From Clostridia bacterium (GTDB lineage: Bacteria; Bacillota; Clostridia; TANB77; CAG-508), in contig JAGBJN010000005.1 of assembly GCA_017934475.1 (NCBI GenBank), positions 1 through 59,624 of the forward strand: 59,624 nt of DNA. The letters run 5' to 3'. Positions 17,617 through 26,931 of this stretch are shown piece after piece; within the stretch, counting starts at the first letter, position 1, and each line of letters starts with the position of its first letter. The position numbers were made by a program, and so were the translations under genes. A model generated the notes under the pieces. The model searched no databases and was not told the DNA's origin. It saw nothing but the letters and a program-made list of their open reading frames with translations.

Positions 17617-18489
17617 ATGTCTTTTTCATCTGATTTAAAAGAAAGTTTAAGTAAAATAACAAATCTAAAAAATAAAGAAGAAGTTAAATATGAATTTCTT
17701 GGATATTTAATTAGTAATAATATTAGTGTTAAAAATAAGAAAATAGCTTATTCTACAACAAGTGAATACAATATTAATAGATTTAATAAAATACTTTCTA
17801 ATATGAATATAATAGATTTTAATATTACATTAAAAGGAAGAACATATACAATTACTTTTAAGAGACCAGATGATATTAGTGAAATTCAAATTGATGATGT
17901 TATATCATTATCAAATAATATTTCTAGTGATGAAAAACTTCAAAAAGCACTTGTTAGAGGAGTATTTTTAGGCTCTGGAAGTATTAATGATCCTGCTAAT
18001 AAATATCATTTAGAAGTAACTCTATCAAATGAAGAAAATGCCATTATTATTAAAGAATTATTAGAAGCAAAAGGAATAATTACTAAAACGCTAGAAAAGA
18101 AAAAAGGATATTCATTATATATAAAAGATGGAGAAGAAATATCAAAATTCTTAGCATTTATAGAAGCAAATTCAGCAGTACTTAAATTTGAAGAAATACG
18201 TGTTCTAAGAGAAATGAAAAATAATGTAAATAGAATGGTTAATTGCGAGACTGCAAATTTAAATAAAACAGTAAATGCAGCTGTAAGACAAATAGAGGCA
18301 ATAAAAAAACTTAAGAAAAAAGGTAAATTTGAAAGTTTGCCAGATAATTTAAAGGAGATTGCAGAGTTAAGACTAGAGAATCCTGATGCATCACTTATTG
18401 AACTTGGACAGATGTTATCAAAACCAATAGGAAAATCAGGTGTAAATCATAGACTTAATACTATTTTACAATTAGGAGAAGAATTATAA
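17617..18489 (+). CDS. whiA: DNA-binding protein WhiA
   Basis: 290 residues. The N-terminal part (about 1-200) is the LAGLIDADG-like domain without nuclease residues: FLGYLISNNIS, RGVFLGSGSINDPANKYHLEV. The C-terminal part (about 215-290) is the helix-turn-helix: CETANLNKTVNAAVRQIEAI, LENPDASLIELGQML, KSGVNHRLN. WhiA is a conserved regulator linked to division and chromosome segregation in Firmicutes and to sporulation in actinobacteria. It is usually found with yvcK and rapZ, which are not here. AAAGGAATGAGA precedes the ATG. Confidence 0.94.
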   Translation: MSFSSDLKESLSKITNLKNKEEVKYEFLGYLISNNISVKNKKIAYSTTSEYNINRFNKILSNMNIIDFNITLKGRTYTITFKRPDDISEIQIDDVISLSNNISSDEKLQKALVRGVFLGSGSINDPANKYHLEVTLSNEENAIIIKELLEAKGIITKTLEKKKGYSLYIKDGEEISKFLAFIEANSAVLKFEEIRVLREMKNNVNRMVNCETANLNKTVNAAVRQIEAIKKLKKKGKFESLPDNLKEIAELRLENPDASLIELGQMLSKPIGKSGVNHRLNTILQLGEEL

Positions 18490-18490
18490 T

Positions 18491-19630
18491 ATGAAAGAAT
18501 TTGGAATATATGTACATATACCATTTTGTAGAAGTAAATGTTATTATTGTGATTTTATTTCTTTTGGCTCAAAAGAATGTTTATGGGATAAATATATAGA
18601 TGCTCTTATAAAAGAAATAGAATTTAATAAAAAGAAAATAGGAGAAAAGAATATAACAACAATATATATAGGTGGAGGAACTCCATCTATTATTAATAGT
18701 GAGTATATTACTAAAATTTTGAGTATTATAAAAGAAAATTATAATATTAAACCTAATTGTGAAATAACAATTGAAGTAAATCCAGGAACGATAACAAGGA
18801 AAAAATTAGAGGATTACAAAAATGCAGGAGTAAATAGATTAAGTATAGGACTTCAAAGCACAAATAACAATTTATTAAAGGAAATAGGAAGAATACATAC
18901 ATATGAACAATTTTTAGAAACGTATAAACTAGCAAGAGAATGTGGATTTGAAAATATAAATGTAGATTTAATGCTTGCACTTCCAAATCAAAAATTATCA
19001 GATTTAGAAGAAAGTATAACAGAAGTTATAAAACTAAATCCAAAACATATTAGTGTATATTCACTAATATTAGAAGAAGGAACAAAACTATATGATATGG
19101 TAAATAATAATGAACTATCTTTACCTGATGATGAAATAGAAAGAAAGATGTATTGGACTGTAAAAAATAAAGTAGAAGAAGCAGGATATAGGCATTATGA
19201 AATTTCTAATTTTAGTAAGCCGGGGTTTGAATCAAAACATAACCTAAACTGTTGGAATCAAGAAGAATATATTGGATTTGGACTTGCAGCACATTCATAT
19301 ATGGATAAAAAAAGATTTTATAATATAATTAATTTAGAGGAATATATTAAAAATATAGAAGAAAACAATTTTGAAAAAAATTCTTTTGTAGAAGAAATTC
19401 AAAATGATGATGATATGAAAAAAGAATATATGATGCTTGGACTTAGAAAAATAGAAGGAGTATCTATACAAGCTTTTAAAAATAAATTTATAGATAATCC
19501 ATTATATATATTTAATAAAGAACTCGAAAAACTTGTTAATGAAGAATTACTAGAAGTAGACCTGGATAATATAAGATTAACAAGCAAAGGACTTGATTTT
19601 GCAAACCTTGTATGGCAAGAATTTGTATAA
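18491..19630 (+). CDS. hemW: Radical SAM heme chaperone HemW
   Basis: 379 residues. The radical SAM cysteines are C13, C17 and C20 in HIPFCRSKCYYCDF. The Cys after CxxxCxxC that marks true CpdH/HemN enzymes is replaced by Phe (CDF), as in HemW. Further marks are GGGTPSI near 60-66, the IEVNPGT stretch, and HYEISNFSKPGFESKHNLN near 237-255. HemW inserts heme into target proteins rather than oxidising coproporphyrinogen. It starts one base after whiA stops. In many Firmicutes hemW precedes hrcA directly; here an odd cassette separates them. Confidence 0.9.
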   Translation: MKEFGIYVHIPFCRSKCYYCDFISFGSKECLWDKYIDALIKEIEFNKKKIGEKNITTIYIGGGTPSIINSEYITKILSIIKENYNIKPNCEITIEVNPGTITRKKLEDYKNAGVNRLSIGLQSTNNNLLKEIGRIHTYEQFLETYKLARECGFENINVDLMLALPNQKLSDLEESITEVIKLNPKHISVYSLILEEGTKLYDMVNNNELSLPDDEIERKMYWTVKNKVEEAGYRHYEISNFSKPGFESKHNLNCWNQEEYIGFGLAAHSYMDKKRFYNIINLEEYIKNIEENNFEKNSFVEEIQNDDDMKKEYMMLGLRKIEGVSIQAFKNKFIDNPLYIFNKELEKLVNEELLEVDLDNIRLTSKGLDFANLVWQEFV

Positions 19631-19635
19631 AGGGC

Positions 19636-19664
19636 TTGAAAGATGCTTAAAAATATGTTAAAAT
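19636..19664 (+). promoter_or_regulatory. SigA-type promoter of the odd cassette
   Basis: TTGAAA (19636) and TAAAAT (19659-19664) are separated by 17 bp. It gives the gene at 19724 a promoter separate from hemW. Confidence 0.6.
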
Positions 19665-19684
19665 ATAAATTGTAGTAAAAATTT

Positions 19685-19699
19685 ATGGGGACCCCCCAT
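19685..19699 (+). promoter_or_regulatory. Tight leader hairpin before the odd gene
   Basis: ATGGGG (19685-19690) pairs with CCCCAT (19694-19699) around a 3-nt loop, just upstream of AAGGAGAGGAG. It is too short to be a terminator and has no T run. It may protect the mRNA 5' end or bind a regulator. Confidence 0.45.
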
Positions 19700-19723
19700 C
19701 AACTAAGGAGAGGAGCAAAGGGT

Positions 19724-20011
19724 ATGACAGAAGGATTATTAGGCAGCATCGAAACAGTGGAACCGGGTGAATTCAAGACAGGAGTTGTTATTGAGATCAC
19801 CAGCAAAATTGAAGGGCGGTTGGTAGTTAATCGCTATTATTTAAGCGAAGAAAATACCAAAATGTCTGAAGAAATTGCTGAATTTCCGGTGATACATAAA
19901 AAAAATCGGAAGAACATTCTGAATTTTATCGAAGCTGTTAGATCCAAGTTCAGCGAGGAAGATATTTATATCGACCGAACAACAAAAGAAACGTTGAAAA
20001 AAGTAATGTAA
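19724..20011 (+). CDS. Hypothetical protein with atypical composition
   Basis: 95 residues, not recognised. It is soluble, beginning MTEGLLGSIETVEPGEFKTG, with a central RLVVNRYYLSEE and a helical C-terminal half rich in charged residues. The ATG at 19724 is preferred over an in-frame ATG at 19685 because AAGGAGAGGAG ends 8 bases before it. Codon use differs plainly from neighbours: ATC, CCG, GGG, GAG, AGC and two CGG Arg codons (19817 and 19907), which I did not find in ordinary genes of the window. With its own promoter, leader hairpin and terminator it is a self-contained cassette between hemW and hrcA, probably a late arrival. Function unknown. Confidence 0.7.
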   Translation: MTEGLLGSIETVEPGEFKTGVVIEITSKIEGRLVVNRYYLSEENTKMSEEIAEFPVIHKKNRKNILNFIEAVRSKFSEEDIYIDRTTKETLKKVM

Positions 20012-20017
20012 TTGGGG

Positions 20018-20052
20018 GTAAAGAGAGTGCATGTAATAAGCACTCTCTTTTC
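20018..20052 (+). terminator. Rho-independent terminator of the odd cassette
   Basis: AAAGAGAGTGC (20020-20030) pairs perfectly with GCACTCTCTTT (20040-20050) around a 9-nt loop, followed by a T-rich stretch. Confidence 0.85.
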
Positions 20053-20076
20053 ATTTAAGAAAATTTTTATAAAAAA

Positions 20077-20103
20077 TTAGCACTTGGCATTGACAAGTGC
20101 TAA
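20077..20103 (+). promoter_or_regulatory. CIRCE operator 1
   Basis: TTAGCACTT-N9-AAGTGCTAA, a perfect 9-bp inverted repeat with the canonical 9-bp spacer. It differs from consensus TTAGCACTC/GAGTGCTAA only at the innermost base of each arm. It overlaps the -35 TTGACA at 20090, so bound HrcA would block RNA polymerase. Confidence 0.92.
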
Positions 20104-20118
20104 TTTTGGGTATAATAT
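20090..20118 (+). promoter_or_regulatory. SigA-type promoter of the hrcA operon
   Basis: TTGACA at 20090-20095 lies inside CIRCE 1. The -10 is TAATAT at 20113 (17-bp gap) or TATAAT at 20111 (15-bp gap). Transcription would start between the two CIRCE elements. Confidence 0.8.
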
Positions 20119-20126
20119 ATAGGAGG

Positions 20127-20153
20127 TTAGCAATCAAAAGTTAAGAGTGCTAA
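20127..20153 (+). promoter_or_regulatory. CIRCE operator 2
   Basis: TTAGCAATC-N9-GAGTGCTAA: the right arm is perfect consensus and the left has one mismatch. It starts 50 bp after CIRCE 1 and lies in the transcribed leader, where bound HrcA can act as a roadblock and where the RNA form can fold. Two CIRCE copies are known upstream of some heat-shock operons. Confidence 0.87.
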
Positions 20154-20197
20154 AATATAAAAACGTTCATTCCGTAAGTAAGGAAGTGATAATATAG

Positions 20198-21217
20198 ATG
20201 TTAGACGAAAGAAAAAAGAAGATATTACAAGCAGTAATTGATGAATATATAAATACAGCAGAACCTGTAAGTTCGAATACACTTGTTGAGAAGTATGGCT
20301 TAAATTACAGTAGTGCTACAGTAAGAAATGAACTTGCTGAACTTGAAAAAAGTGGATATTTAGATAAAACACATACATCATCAGGAAGAGTACCATCAGA
20401 AAAAGGGTATAGGTTCTATGTAGATGAATTAATACATGATGAAGATATTTCTTTAGAAGAAATAAAATATATTCAAAATAAATTAGATGAAAAAGTAAAT
20501 GAAATAGAAGATTTAACAAAAATTGCAACATCAACATTATCAGAAGTAACACATTATACAACAGTTGCAATAGGACCAAAAACAGATATGCAATTAATAG
20601 AAGAAATTAAATTTGTTTTACTTGGACAAAGAATGTTAATGGTTGTTATAGTTACAGATACAGGATTAGTAAAAGAAACAATAATAAAATATGATGAAGA
20701 TGTAACTCAAAACCAAATAGAAACATTGAACAACCTATTTAATAGTAAATTAAAAGGTAAACCATTATCCAAAATAGATAAGCCAATGGAAGAATATATT
20801 TTGTCTGAAATAAATGAAAGCATTGAAGTTATAAAACCAATTATAGAACAAATAAATAAGATAATAGAACAAGAAGAACAATTATATTTGGAAGGTGCCA
20901 AGAAATCATTTGATTTACCTGAATTTAAAAGTATGGAAGTTGCAAAGAACTTTGTTAATTTATTAGATACAAAAGATTTGATGGTTGATATGTTAAATTC
21001 AGGAGTTGCAAAAGATATAAATGTATATATAGGAAATGAAAATGATAATGAACAATTAAAAGATTTTAGTGTAGTTACATTTAAACATTTTGCAGGAGAT
21101 AAAGAAGTAGGAACAATTGGAATAATTGGACCAAAAAGAATGGATTATTCAAAAGTTATTTCAGTAATGAAGTATATAAGCAATAAATTAAATAAAGATA
21201 AAGATAGTGAAAAATAG
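20198..21217 (+). CDS. hrcA: Heat-inducible transcription repressor HrcA
   Basis: 339 residues. An N-terminal winged helix (about 1-75, SSATVRNELAELEKSGYLDKTHTSSGRVPSEKGYRFYVD) is followed by a GAF-like core and a C-terminal dimer region ending with IIGPKRMDYSKVISVMKYI. HrcA binds CIRCE and represses its own operon; two CIRCE sites lie just upstream. Its activity depends on GroEL in known systems. AAGGAAGTG precedes the ATG by 9-10 bases. First gene of hrcA-grpE-dnaK-dnaJ. Confidence 0.96.
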   Translation: MLDERKKKILQAVIDEYINTAEPVSSNTLVEKYGLNYSSATVRNELAELEKSGYLDKTHTSSGRVPSEKGYRFYVDELIHDEDISLEEIKYIQNKLDEKVNEIEDLTKIATSTLSEVTHYTTVAIGPKTDMQLIEEIKFVLLGQRMLMVVIVTDTGLVKETIIKYDEDVTQNQIETLNNLFNSKLKGKPLSKIDKPMEEYILSEINESIEVIKPIIEQINKIIEQEEQLYLEGAKKSFDLPEFKSMEVAKNFVNLLDTKDLMVDMLNSGVAKDINVYIGNENDNEQLKDFSVVTFKHFAGDKEVGTIGIIGPKRMDYSKVISVMKYISNKLNKDKDSEK

Positions 21218-21232
21218 AAGGAGGCATTGAAA

Positions 21233-21748
21233 TTGGAAGAAAACAAAAATGAAGAAATCGAAAAAGAAGAAGTTGAAGAACAAGAAATTTCAGAAGAAAC
21301 AAAGCTAAAAGATACTATTCTATTACAAAAAGAACAACTAGAAGAACAAGAAGATAGGTTAAAAAGACTTATGGCAGAATTTGATAATTTCAAAAAAAGA
21401 AGTTCAAAAGAAAGAGAAGGCTTATATAATTCGTTAGTATCAGACATATTTACATCTCTTTTGCCAGTAGTAGATAACCTTGAAAATGCAGTTAATGCGG
21501 AAACAGCTGATCAAGCATATAAGCAAGGTGTAGAACTTGTTTTAAAACAATTTAAAGATGTGCTTGCAGCAAATGGTGTACAAGAAATTGAAACAATAGG
21601 AAAGCCATTTGATCCAGAATTACATGAAGCAGTTGCATCAGTAGTAGATGAAACTTTAGGAGAAAAAATTATAAAAGAAGAATATAGAAAGGGCTACAAA
21701 ATAGGAAATAAAGTAATACGTCATTCAATGGTAGTTGTAGCAAATTAA
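21233..21748 (+). CDS. grpE: Nucleotide exchange factor GrpE
   Basis: 171 residues from a TTG at 21233. That start is chosen because GAAGGAGG ends 8 bases upstream, whereas the in-frame TTG at 21227 would be only 2 bases away. The acidic, helical N-terminus (about 1-60) forms the long paired coil, followed by MAEFDNFKKRSSKEREGLY and the beta wing with GVQEIETIGKPFDPELHEAV and GYKIGNKVIRHSMVVVA. It releases ADP from DnaK. It starts 15 bases after hrcA. Confidence 0.95.
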   Translation: MEENKNEEIEKEEVEEQEISEETKLKDTILLQKEQLEEQEDRLKRLMAEFDNFKKRSSKEREGLYNSLVSDIFTSLLPVVDNLENAVNAETADQAYKQGVELVLKQFKDVLAANGVQEIETIGKPFDPELHEAVASVVDETLGEKIIKEEYRKGYKIGNKVIRHSMVVVAN

Positions 21749-21799
21749 ATCAGTTATTAATTTTAAAAATTAACATATAAAACAAACAATGAGGGTTAA

Positions 21800-23686
<1,887 letters not shown>

Positions 23687-23692
23687 TTTTAA

Positions 23693-23714
23693 GGGCGACC
23701 AAAAAAGGTCGCCC
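23693..23714 (+). other. Strong intergenic stem-loop between dnaK and dnaJ
   Basis: GGGCGACC (23693-23700) and GGTCGCCC (23707-23714) form a GC-rich 8-bp stem with a 6-nt A loop. No T run follows, so it should not stop transcription efficiently. It is better read as a 3' stabiliser of dnaK mRNA or a processing site that lets dnaK be expressed above dnaJ. Confidence 0.7.
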
Positions 23715-23737
23715 ATAAATACATAGGGGAGGCTGAA

Positions 23738-24889
23738 ATGGCTGAAAAGAAAGATTATTATGAAGTCTTAGGAGTTAATAAAAATGCAACAGATGAAGAA
23801 TTGAAAAAGGCTTATAGAAAACTTGCAAAAAAATATCATCCTGATGCAAATCCAGATAATCCAAAAGCTGCAGAAGCAAAATTTAAAGAAGTAAATGAAG
23901 CATATGAAGTATTATCAGATTCACAAAAAAGAAGAATGTATGATCAATTCGGAACTGCAGATCCACAAGGCTTTGGTGGAGGTCAAGGACCATTTGGAAA
24001 TGGTGGATATTATTCTTACACATCTTCAGGATTTGATGATTTTGGAGATTTAGGAGATATATTTTCATCATTCTTTGGTGGAGGATTTGGCTCAAGAGGT
24101 TCAAGAGCAAATAATGGACCGGAAAAGGGAGCTGATTTAAAAGCAGCAATAGAAATAACTTTTGAAGAATCTTTTCTAGGATGTGAAAAAGAAATAGTTC
24201 TTAATAGAAATGAAACATGTAAAAAGTGTAATGGAAGTGGAGCTAAATCTGCATCAAGTATTGAAACTTGTAATGTATGCCATGGTTCAGGTACTGTAAG
24301 ACAAGTTGTAAACTCATTGTTTGGGCAAGTGCAAACACAAAAAACTTGTACAAATTGTCATGGAACAGGTAAGATCATAAAAGAAGTATGTGAAGAATGT
24401 AAAGGAAAAGGAACTGTAAGAAAACAAGCAAAAATAAAGATAAAAATACCTGCAGGGCTTGATGATGGTCAAACAATAGTACTTAAAGGACAAGGAGAAC
24501 CAGGAAAACGTGGAGGAGCACAAGGAGATTTATATATTATTGTAAGAGTAAGAAAACATAGTATATTTACAAGAGATGGAGATAAAGTTCTTTGTGATAT
24601 ACCGATTACATATACACAGGCAACATTAGGTGCTGAACTTGTTATACCAATGGTAGATGGAAGTAAAGAAAAATATAAAATTCCAGAAGGAACTCAAAGT
24701 GGAACAAAATTTGTTATAAAAAATAAAGGCTTCAAGAGTGTAAATGGACAATATCAAGGTGATTTTGTATTTACTGTTAATGTGCAAGTACCAAAGAGTC
24801 TAACAAAAGAGCAAAGAAATCTTTTACTAGAACTTGCAAAAACAATGAATGAACAACCACCTATAAAGAAAAAAGGAATATTCGGCTAG
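23738..24889 (+). CDS. dnaJ: Chaperone DnaJ (Hsp40)
   Basis: 383 residues. A J domain (about 4-70) contains the HPD tripeptide in [10 protein letters not shown] Gly/Phe-rich region (about 75-130) follows, then four zinc-binding CxxCxGxG repeats ([32 protein letters not shown]) at about 160-230, and the C-terminal substrate domains. It stimulates DnaK ATPase and hands over substrates. GGGGAGG precedes the ATG. Last gene of the operon; the terminator starts inside its last codons. Confidence 0.97.
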   Translation: MAEKKDYYEVLGVNKNATDEELKKAYRKLAKKYHPDANPDNPKAAEAKFKEVNEAYEVLSDSQKRRMYDQFGTADPQGFGGGQGPFGNGGYYSYTSSGFDDFGDLGDIFSSFFGGGFGSRGSRANNGPEKGADLKAAIEITFEESFLGCEKEIVLNRNETCKKCNGSGAKSASSIETCNVCHGSGTVRQVVNSLFGQVQTQKTCTNCHGTGKIIKEVCEECKGKGTVRKQAKIKIKIPAGLDDGQTIVLKGQGEPGKRGGAQGDLYIIVRVRKHSIFTRDGDKVLCDIPITYTQATLGAELVIPMVDGSKEKYKIPEGTQSGTKFVIKNKGFKSVNGQYQGDFVFTVNVQVPKSLTKEQRNLLLELAKTMNEQPPIKKKGIFG

Positions 24890-24904
24890 AATATTCTTTT
24901 TTTT
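24871..24904 (+). terminator. Rho-independent terminator of the dnaK operon
   Basis: GGAATATTC before and GAATATTCT after a short GGCTA loop, with eight T following. The left arm and loop contain the last codons and stop of dnaJ. Confidence 0.8.
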
Positions 24905-24913
24905 ATAAAACAC

Positions 24914-24942
24914 TTGCATTAGGAATAAAAATATGCTAAACT
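24914..24942 (+). promoter_or_regulatory. Promoter of tRNA-Trp
   Basis: TTGCAT (24914) and TAAACT (24937-24942) are separated by 17 bp with TGC directly before the -10. It lies 18 bases before the mature tRNA 5' end. Confidence 0.6.
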
Positions 24943-24960
24943 TAAAAAGTGCAAAGAAAT

Positions 24961-25035
24961 AGGGGTATAGTGTCAATGGTAGCACATCGGTCTCCAAAAC
25001 CGCCTGTGTGGGTTCGAATCCTACTACCCCTGCCA
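24961..25035 (+). tRNA. tRNA-Trp (CCA anticodon)
   Basis: A 72-nt body plus encoded CCA. Acceptor AGGGGTA pairs with TACCCCT, the anticodon loop reads CTCCAAA with CCA at 34-36, the T loop is TTCGAAT, and G is the discriminator. A terminator hairpin follows 4 bases later. Confidence 0.95.
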
Positions 25036-25038
25036 AAT

Positions 25039-25071
25039 AAAAACACTAACTTAAATGTTAGTGTTTTTATT
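25039..25071. terminator. Bidirectional terminator
   Basis: AAAAACACTAAC (25039-25050) pairs with GTTAGTGTTTTT (25057-25068). A and T runs on both sides let it end the tRNA-Trp transcript on plus and the grpB transcript on minus. Confidence 0.85.
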
Positions 25072-25569
25072 ATTTTTTAATATATTTTCAATAAATTCAT
25101 TTTTAGATTTTGTATACATTTTTCTATCGCTTGAAAATTCTTGAGCGAGTTTTTGCTTTAAAGTTTCATATTCTTTTAAAATGCTTTTATTATTAATTAA
25201 TATATTTTTAAATTTAATCATATTTTGATATCTTGTACCGGTTATAAGTAATACGTGAATTAAAAAAAATGTTTCATTTTCATTTTCTTTTATTAATAAC
25301 ATTTCATTTGTGTCTACGTTTTCTTTAATAGTATAGTAGTTACTTAACTCTTGTTTGTACTTATTTAGCTCATCAAATGAATTAATACCAACTACAATAT
25401 CTATAATTGGTTTAGCTGATAATCCTTTAACAGCTGTGGAACCAACATGCTCTATTGTAAATGAGTCTTCATTAAATATTCTATTTAATCTTTCTTTTTC
25501 ATCTTCAAACATTTACTTCCAAACATCATAATTGTTTTCTAGTGTAACAGTTCTATTTTTTAATCCCAT
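25051..25569 (-). pseudogene. GrpB/UPF0157-family gene split by an in-frame stop
   Basis: The main frame (25512 to 25051) gives 153 residues with GrpB family marks: IEHVGSTAVKGLSAKPIIDI near 19-38, a middle FFLIHVLL strand, and an end region SSDRKMYTKSKNEFIENIL. It lacks the usual N-terminus. That missing piece is encoded in the same frame just upstream (ATG at complement of 25567-25569, after AGGTG): MGLKNRTVTLENNYDVWK, followed by TAA at 25513-25515, then ATG. Relatives read straight through at this point, so one codon appears to have become a stop. The TAAATG junction could allow reinitiation. GrpB proteins belong to the nucleotidyltransferase superfamily and are of uncertain role. Confidence 0.78.
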
Positions 25570-25585
25570 AAAATCACCTATCTAA

Positions 25586-25614
25586 ATTATAACATATTGT
25601 AAATAAAATGTATA
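25586..25614 (-). promoter_or_regulatory. Promoter of the grpB-family gene
   Basis: On the minus strand TATACA (complement of 25609-25614), 17 bp, and a perfect TATAAT (complement of 25586-25591). It is back-to-back with the M23 promoter at 25621. Confidence 0.6.
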
Positions 25615-25620
25615 ATGGTA

Positions 25621-25649
25621 TTGAAGTTTATAAAACAATATGCTATTAT
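25621..25649 (+). promoter_or_regulatory. Promoter of the M23 gene
   Basis: TTGAAG (25621) and TATTAT (25644-25649) are separated by 17 bp with an extended TGC before the -10. Confidence 0.65.
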
Positions 25650-25706
25650 ATATATAGTTTAAATGTGGGGAAAACAAATAGGGGCTTAATATAAGGAGTT
25701 ATCTTT

Positions 25707-26309
25707 ATGTTAGGTTCTTTTTTTAAGCAAATTTATTCAATCACTGTAATTATAGTAGTATTTACTATAATTATTAGTGTTTTTTTTATTCCAAGTTTTT
25801 ATAATCAGTTTTATAGTCAAGAATTATTAGAACAATATGAGAGTTTAGAAATAACAATTAGTTCTTCAGGTTTTGCATGGCCAATACCAGGATATACAAG
25901 AATAACATCTCCATATGGTAAAAGGGTTTCTCCTACAGCGGGAGCGTCAAATTTTCACAAAGGTATAGATATAGGTGCGCCTGAAGGAACAATTTTAATT
26001 GCTGCAATTGATGGAAAAATAACTTATTTAGGATTCTTAGGTGGCGGAGGTTATACAATTACTCTTTCAAATGATGATATGAAAATAACATATTGTCATG
26101 TATCACCAAACTATTTAGTTGAAGTAGGACAAGAGATAAAAAGAGGACAAATAATTGGCCTGGTAGGACCTAAAAATGTTTATGGTGTTCCAGGTAACAA
26201 TTATAAAGATGAAAATGGAAATCCAACTAATGGAGCAACAACAGGATGTCATTTGCATTTTGGAGTAAGAATAAATGAACAATATACAAACCCACTAGAT
26301 TATTTTTAA
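25707..26309 (+). CDS. Membrane-anchored M23 (LytM-type) peptidase
   Basis: 200 residues. One N-terminal membrane helix (about 11-34) is followed by an M23 domain starting WPIPGYTRITSPYGKR. Zinc ligands are visible: HKGID near 84-88 gives the first His and Asp, and HLHFG near 182-186 the last His. YCHVSP near 131 supplies the catalytic-site His. An insertion of about 20 residues (NNYKDENGNPTNGATTG) precedes HLHF. It should cleave peptide cross-links in peptidoglycan outside the membrane. Unlike the paired hydrolases near ftsX it has no coiled coil. The next gene begins 13 bases later. Confidence 0.88.
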   Translation: MLGSFFKQIYSITVIIVVFTIIISVFFIPSFYNQFYSQELLEQYESLEITISSSGFAWPIPGYTRITSPYGKRVSPTAGASNFHKGIDIGAPEGTILIAAIDGKITYLGFLGGGGYTITLSNDDMKITYCHVSPNYLVEVGQEIKRGQIIGLVGPKNVYGVPGNNYKDENGNPTNGATTGCHLHFGVRINEQYTNPLDYF

Positions 26310-26322
26310 GGAGAATATGTAA

Positions 26323-26760
26323 TTGAATTATAAAATTGTAAATATAAAAGAAAATTTTTTTGAAAATATTCCTAAAAGAAAACAGAAAAGTTTATTAAAT
26401 CAATATTTAAAAGAAAATGTTAAAGGAAAAGATTACTATGTAGATGGAGAAAAGATAATTGCGAATAAATATACAGTAGGAAAATTAAATTATGGAATAA
26501 CATTATATGATAATAGAATAGAGAAAAATTTAAGAAAAGAATTAAAAGCAAATATAATTATAAATTTAAAAGAAGTAATTGAAAATTCAAAGATATATCA
26601 AAGAAATAGAAAAGATACTAAACAACATATTTTTGCAGATACATTTGACAGAAGAAAAAGCATTATAAAATATAAAGAAATAAAATATAAAGTAATGTTT
26701 GATGTTGGAAAGAAAGAAAAGATAAATACATTATATGGAATTGAACACATAAAAAAATAA
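26323..26760 (+). CDS. Hypothetical basic protein, possibly LPD/BECR-like
   Basis: 145 residues, highly Lys/Asn/Ile-rich and soluble. The C-terminal half (RKELKANIIINLKEVIENS, then KDTKQHIFADTFDRRKS, then IKYKEIKYKVMFDVGKKE and LYGIEH) reads like domains found in phage and conjugative-element polyvalent proteins. Some of those are nuclease-like or carry a strand-rich end resembling the LPD3 type. This is a weak resemblance by eye only. The start is a TTG at 26323 with AAGGAGA about 9 bases upstream; no better start exists. It follows the M23 gene by 13 bases and is likely on the same transcript. A minus-strand RNA candidate overlaps its last few bases. Confidence 0.55.
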   Translation: MNYKIVNIKENFFENIPKRKQKSLLNQYLKENVKGKDYYVDGEKIIANKYTVGKLNYGITLYDNRIEKNLRKELKANIIINLKEVIENSKIYQRNRKDTKQHIFADTFDRRKSIIKYKEIKYKVMFDVGKKEKINTLYGIEHIKK

Positions 26761-26828
26761 GCATCAGTTTGTCACAAGATATAAAATATCCAAGTTACTT
26801 ACGAAAAGTAACGACCCTACTGTGCTTG
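26750..26828 (-). ncRNA. Candidate small RNA of about 80 nt
   Basis: A good minus-strand promoter ends near 26834. The transcript that would follow contains a 7-bp hairpin (GTTACTT with AAGTAAC, 26794-26812), a second 5-bp hairpin (GATAT/ATATC), AAGCA near its 5' end that can pair with TGCTT near its 3' end, and a run of seven U (complement of 26751-26757). No open reading frame is present. Its 3' end is antisense to the last codons of the gene at 26323. I do not recognise the family. It could instead be an unstable promoter-proximal transcript. Confidence 0.4.
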
Positions 26829-26833
26829 AAACT

Positions 26834-26862
26834 AGTATAACATAGAATAAAAATTTAGTCAA
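26834..26862 (-). promoter_or_regulatory. Minus-strand promoter of the small RNA candidate
   Basis: TTGACT (complement of 26857-26862), 17 bp, TATACT (complement of 26834-26839). It is divergent from the transketolase promoter, whose -35 starts 19 bases to the right. Confidence 0.6.
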
Positions 26863-26880
26863 TAAAAATAATAAAAAGCA

Positions 26881-26909
26881 TTGAATATAAAAAATATTTA
26901 ATATACAAT
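26881..26909 (+). promoter_or_regulatory. Promoter of the transketolase genes
   Basis: TTGAAT (26881) and TACAAT (26904-26909) are separated by 17 bp, about 23 bases before the TTG start. Confidence 0.6.
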
Positions 26910-26931
26910 GTAAAAAAAGGAGGGAAGTAAT

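Noticed and set aside
19685-19723. Upstream in-frame ATG at 19685 as the start of the odd gene
   Set aside because: It lies in the leader hairpin with no ribosome site, while the ATG at 19724 has a strong one at normal distance.
25513-25515. TAA in the GrpB-family gene as a sign of stop-codon reassignment
   Set aside because: TAA is the usual true stop of almost every gene here, so a single internal one is better read as a nonsense mutation or a stop-start junction.
26761-26931. A riboswitch in front of the transketolase genes
   Set aside because: I found no known aptamer pattern, the stems lie upstream of the likely plus-strand promoter at 26881, and the minus-strand reading has the better promoter.
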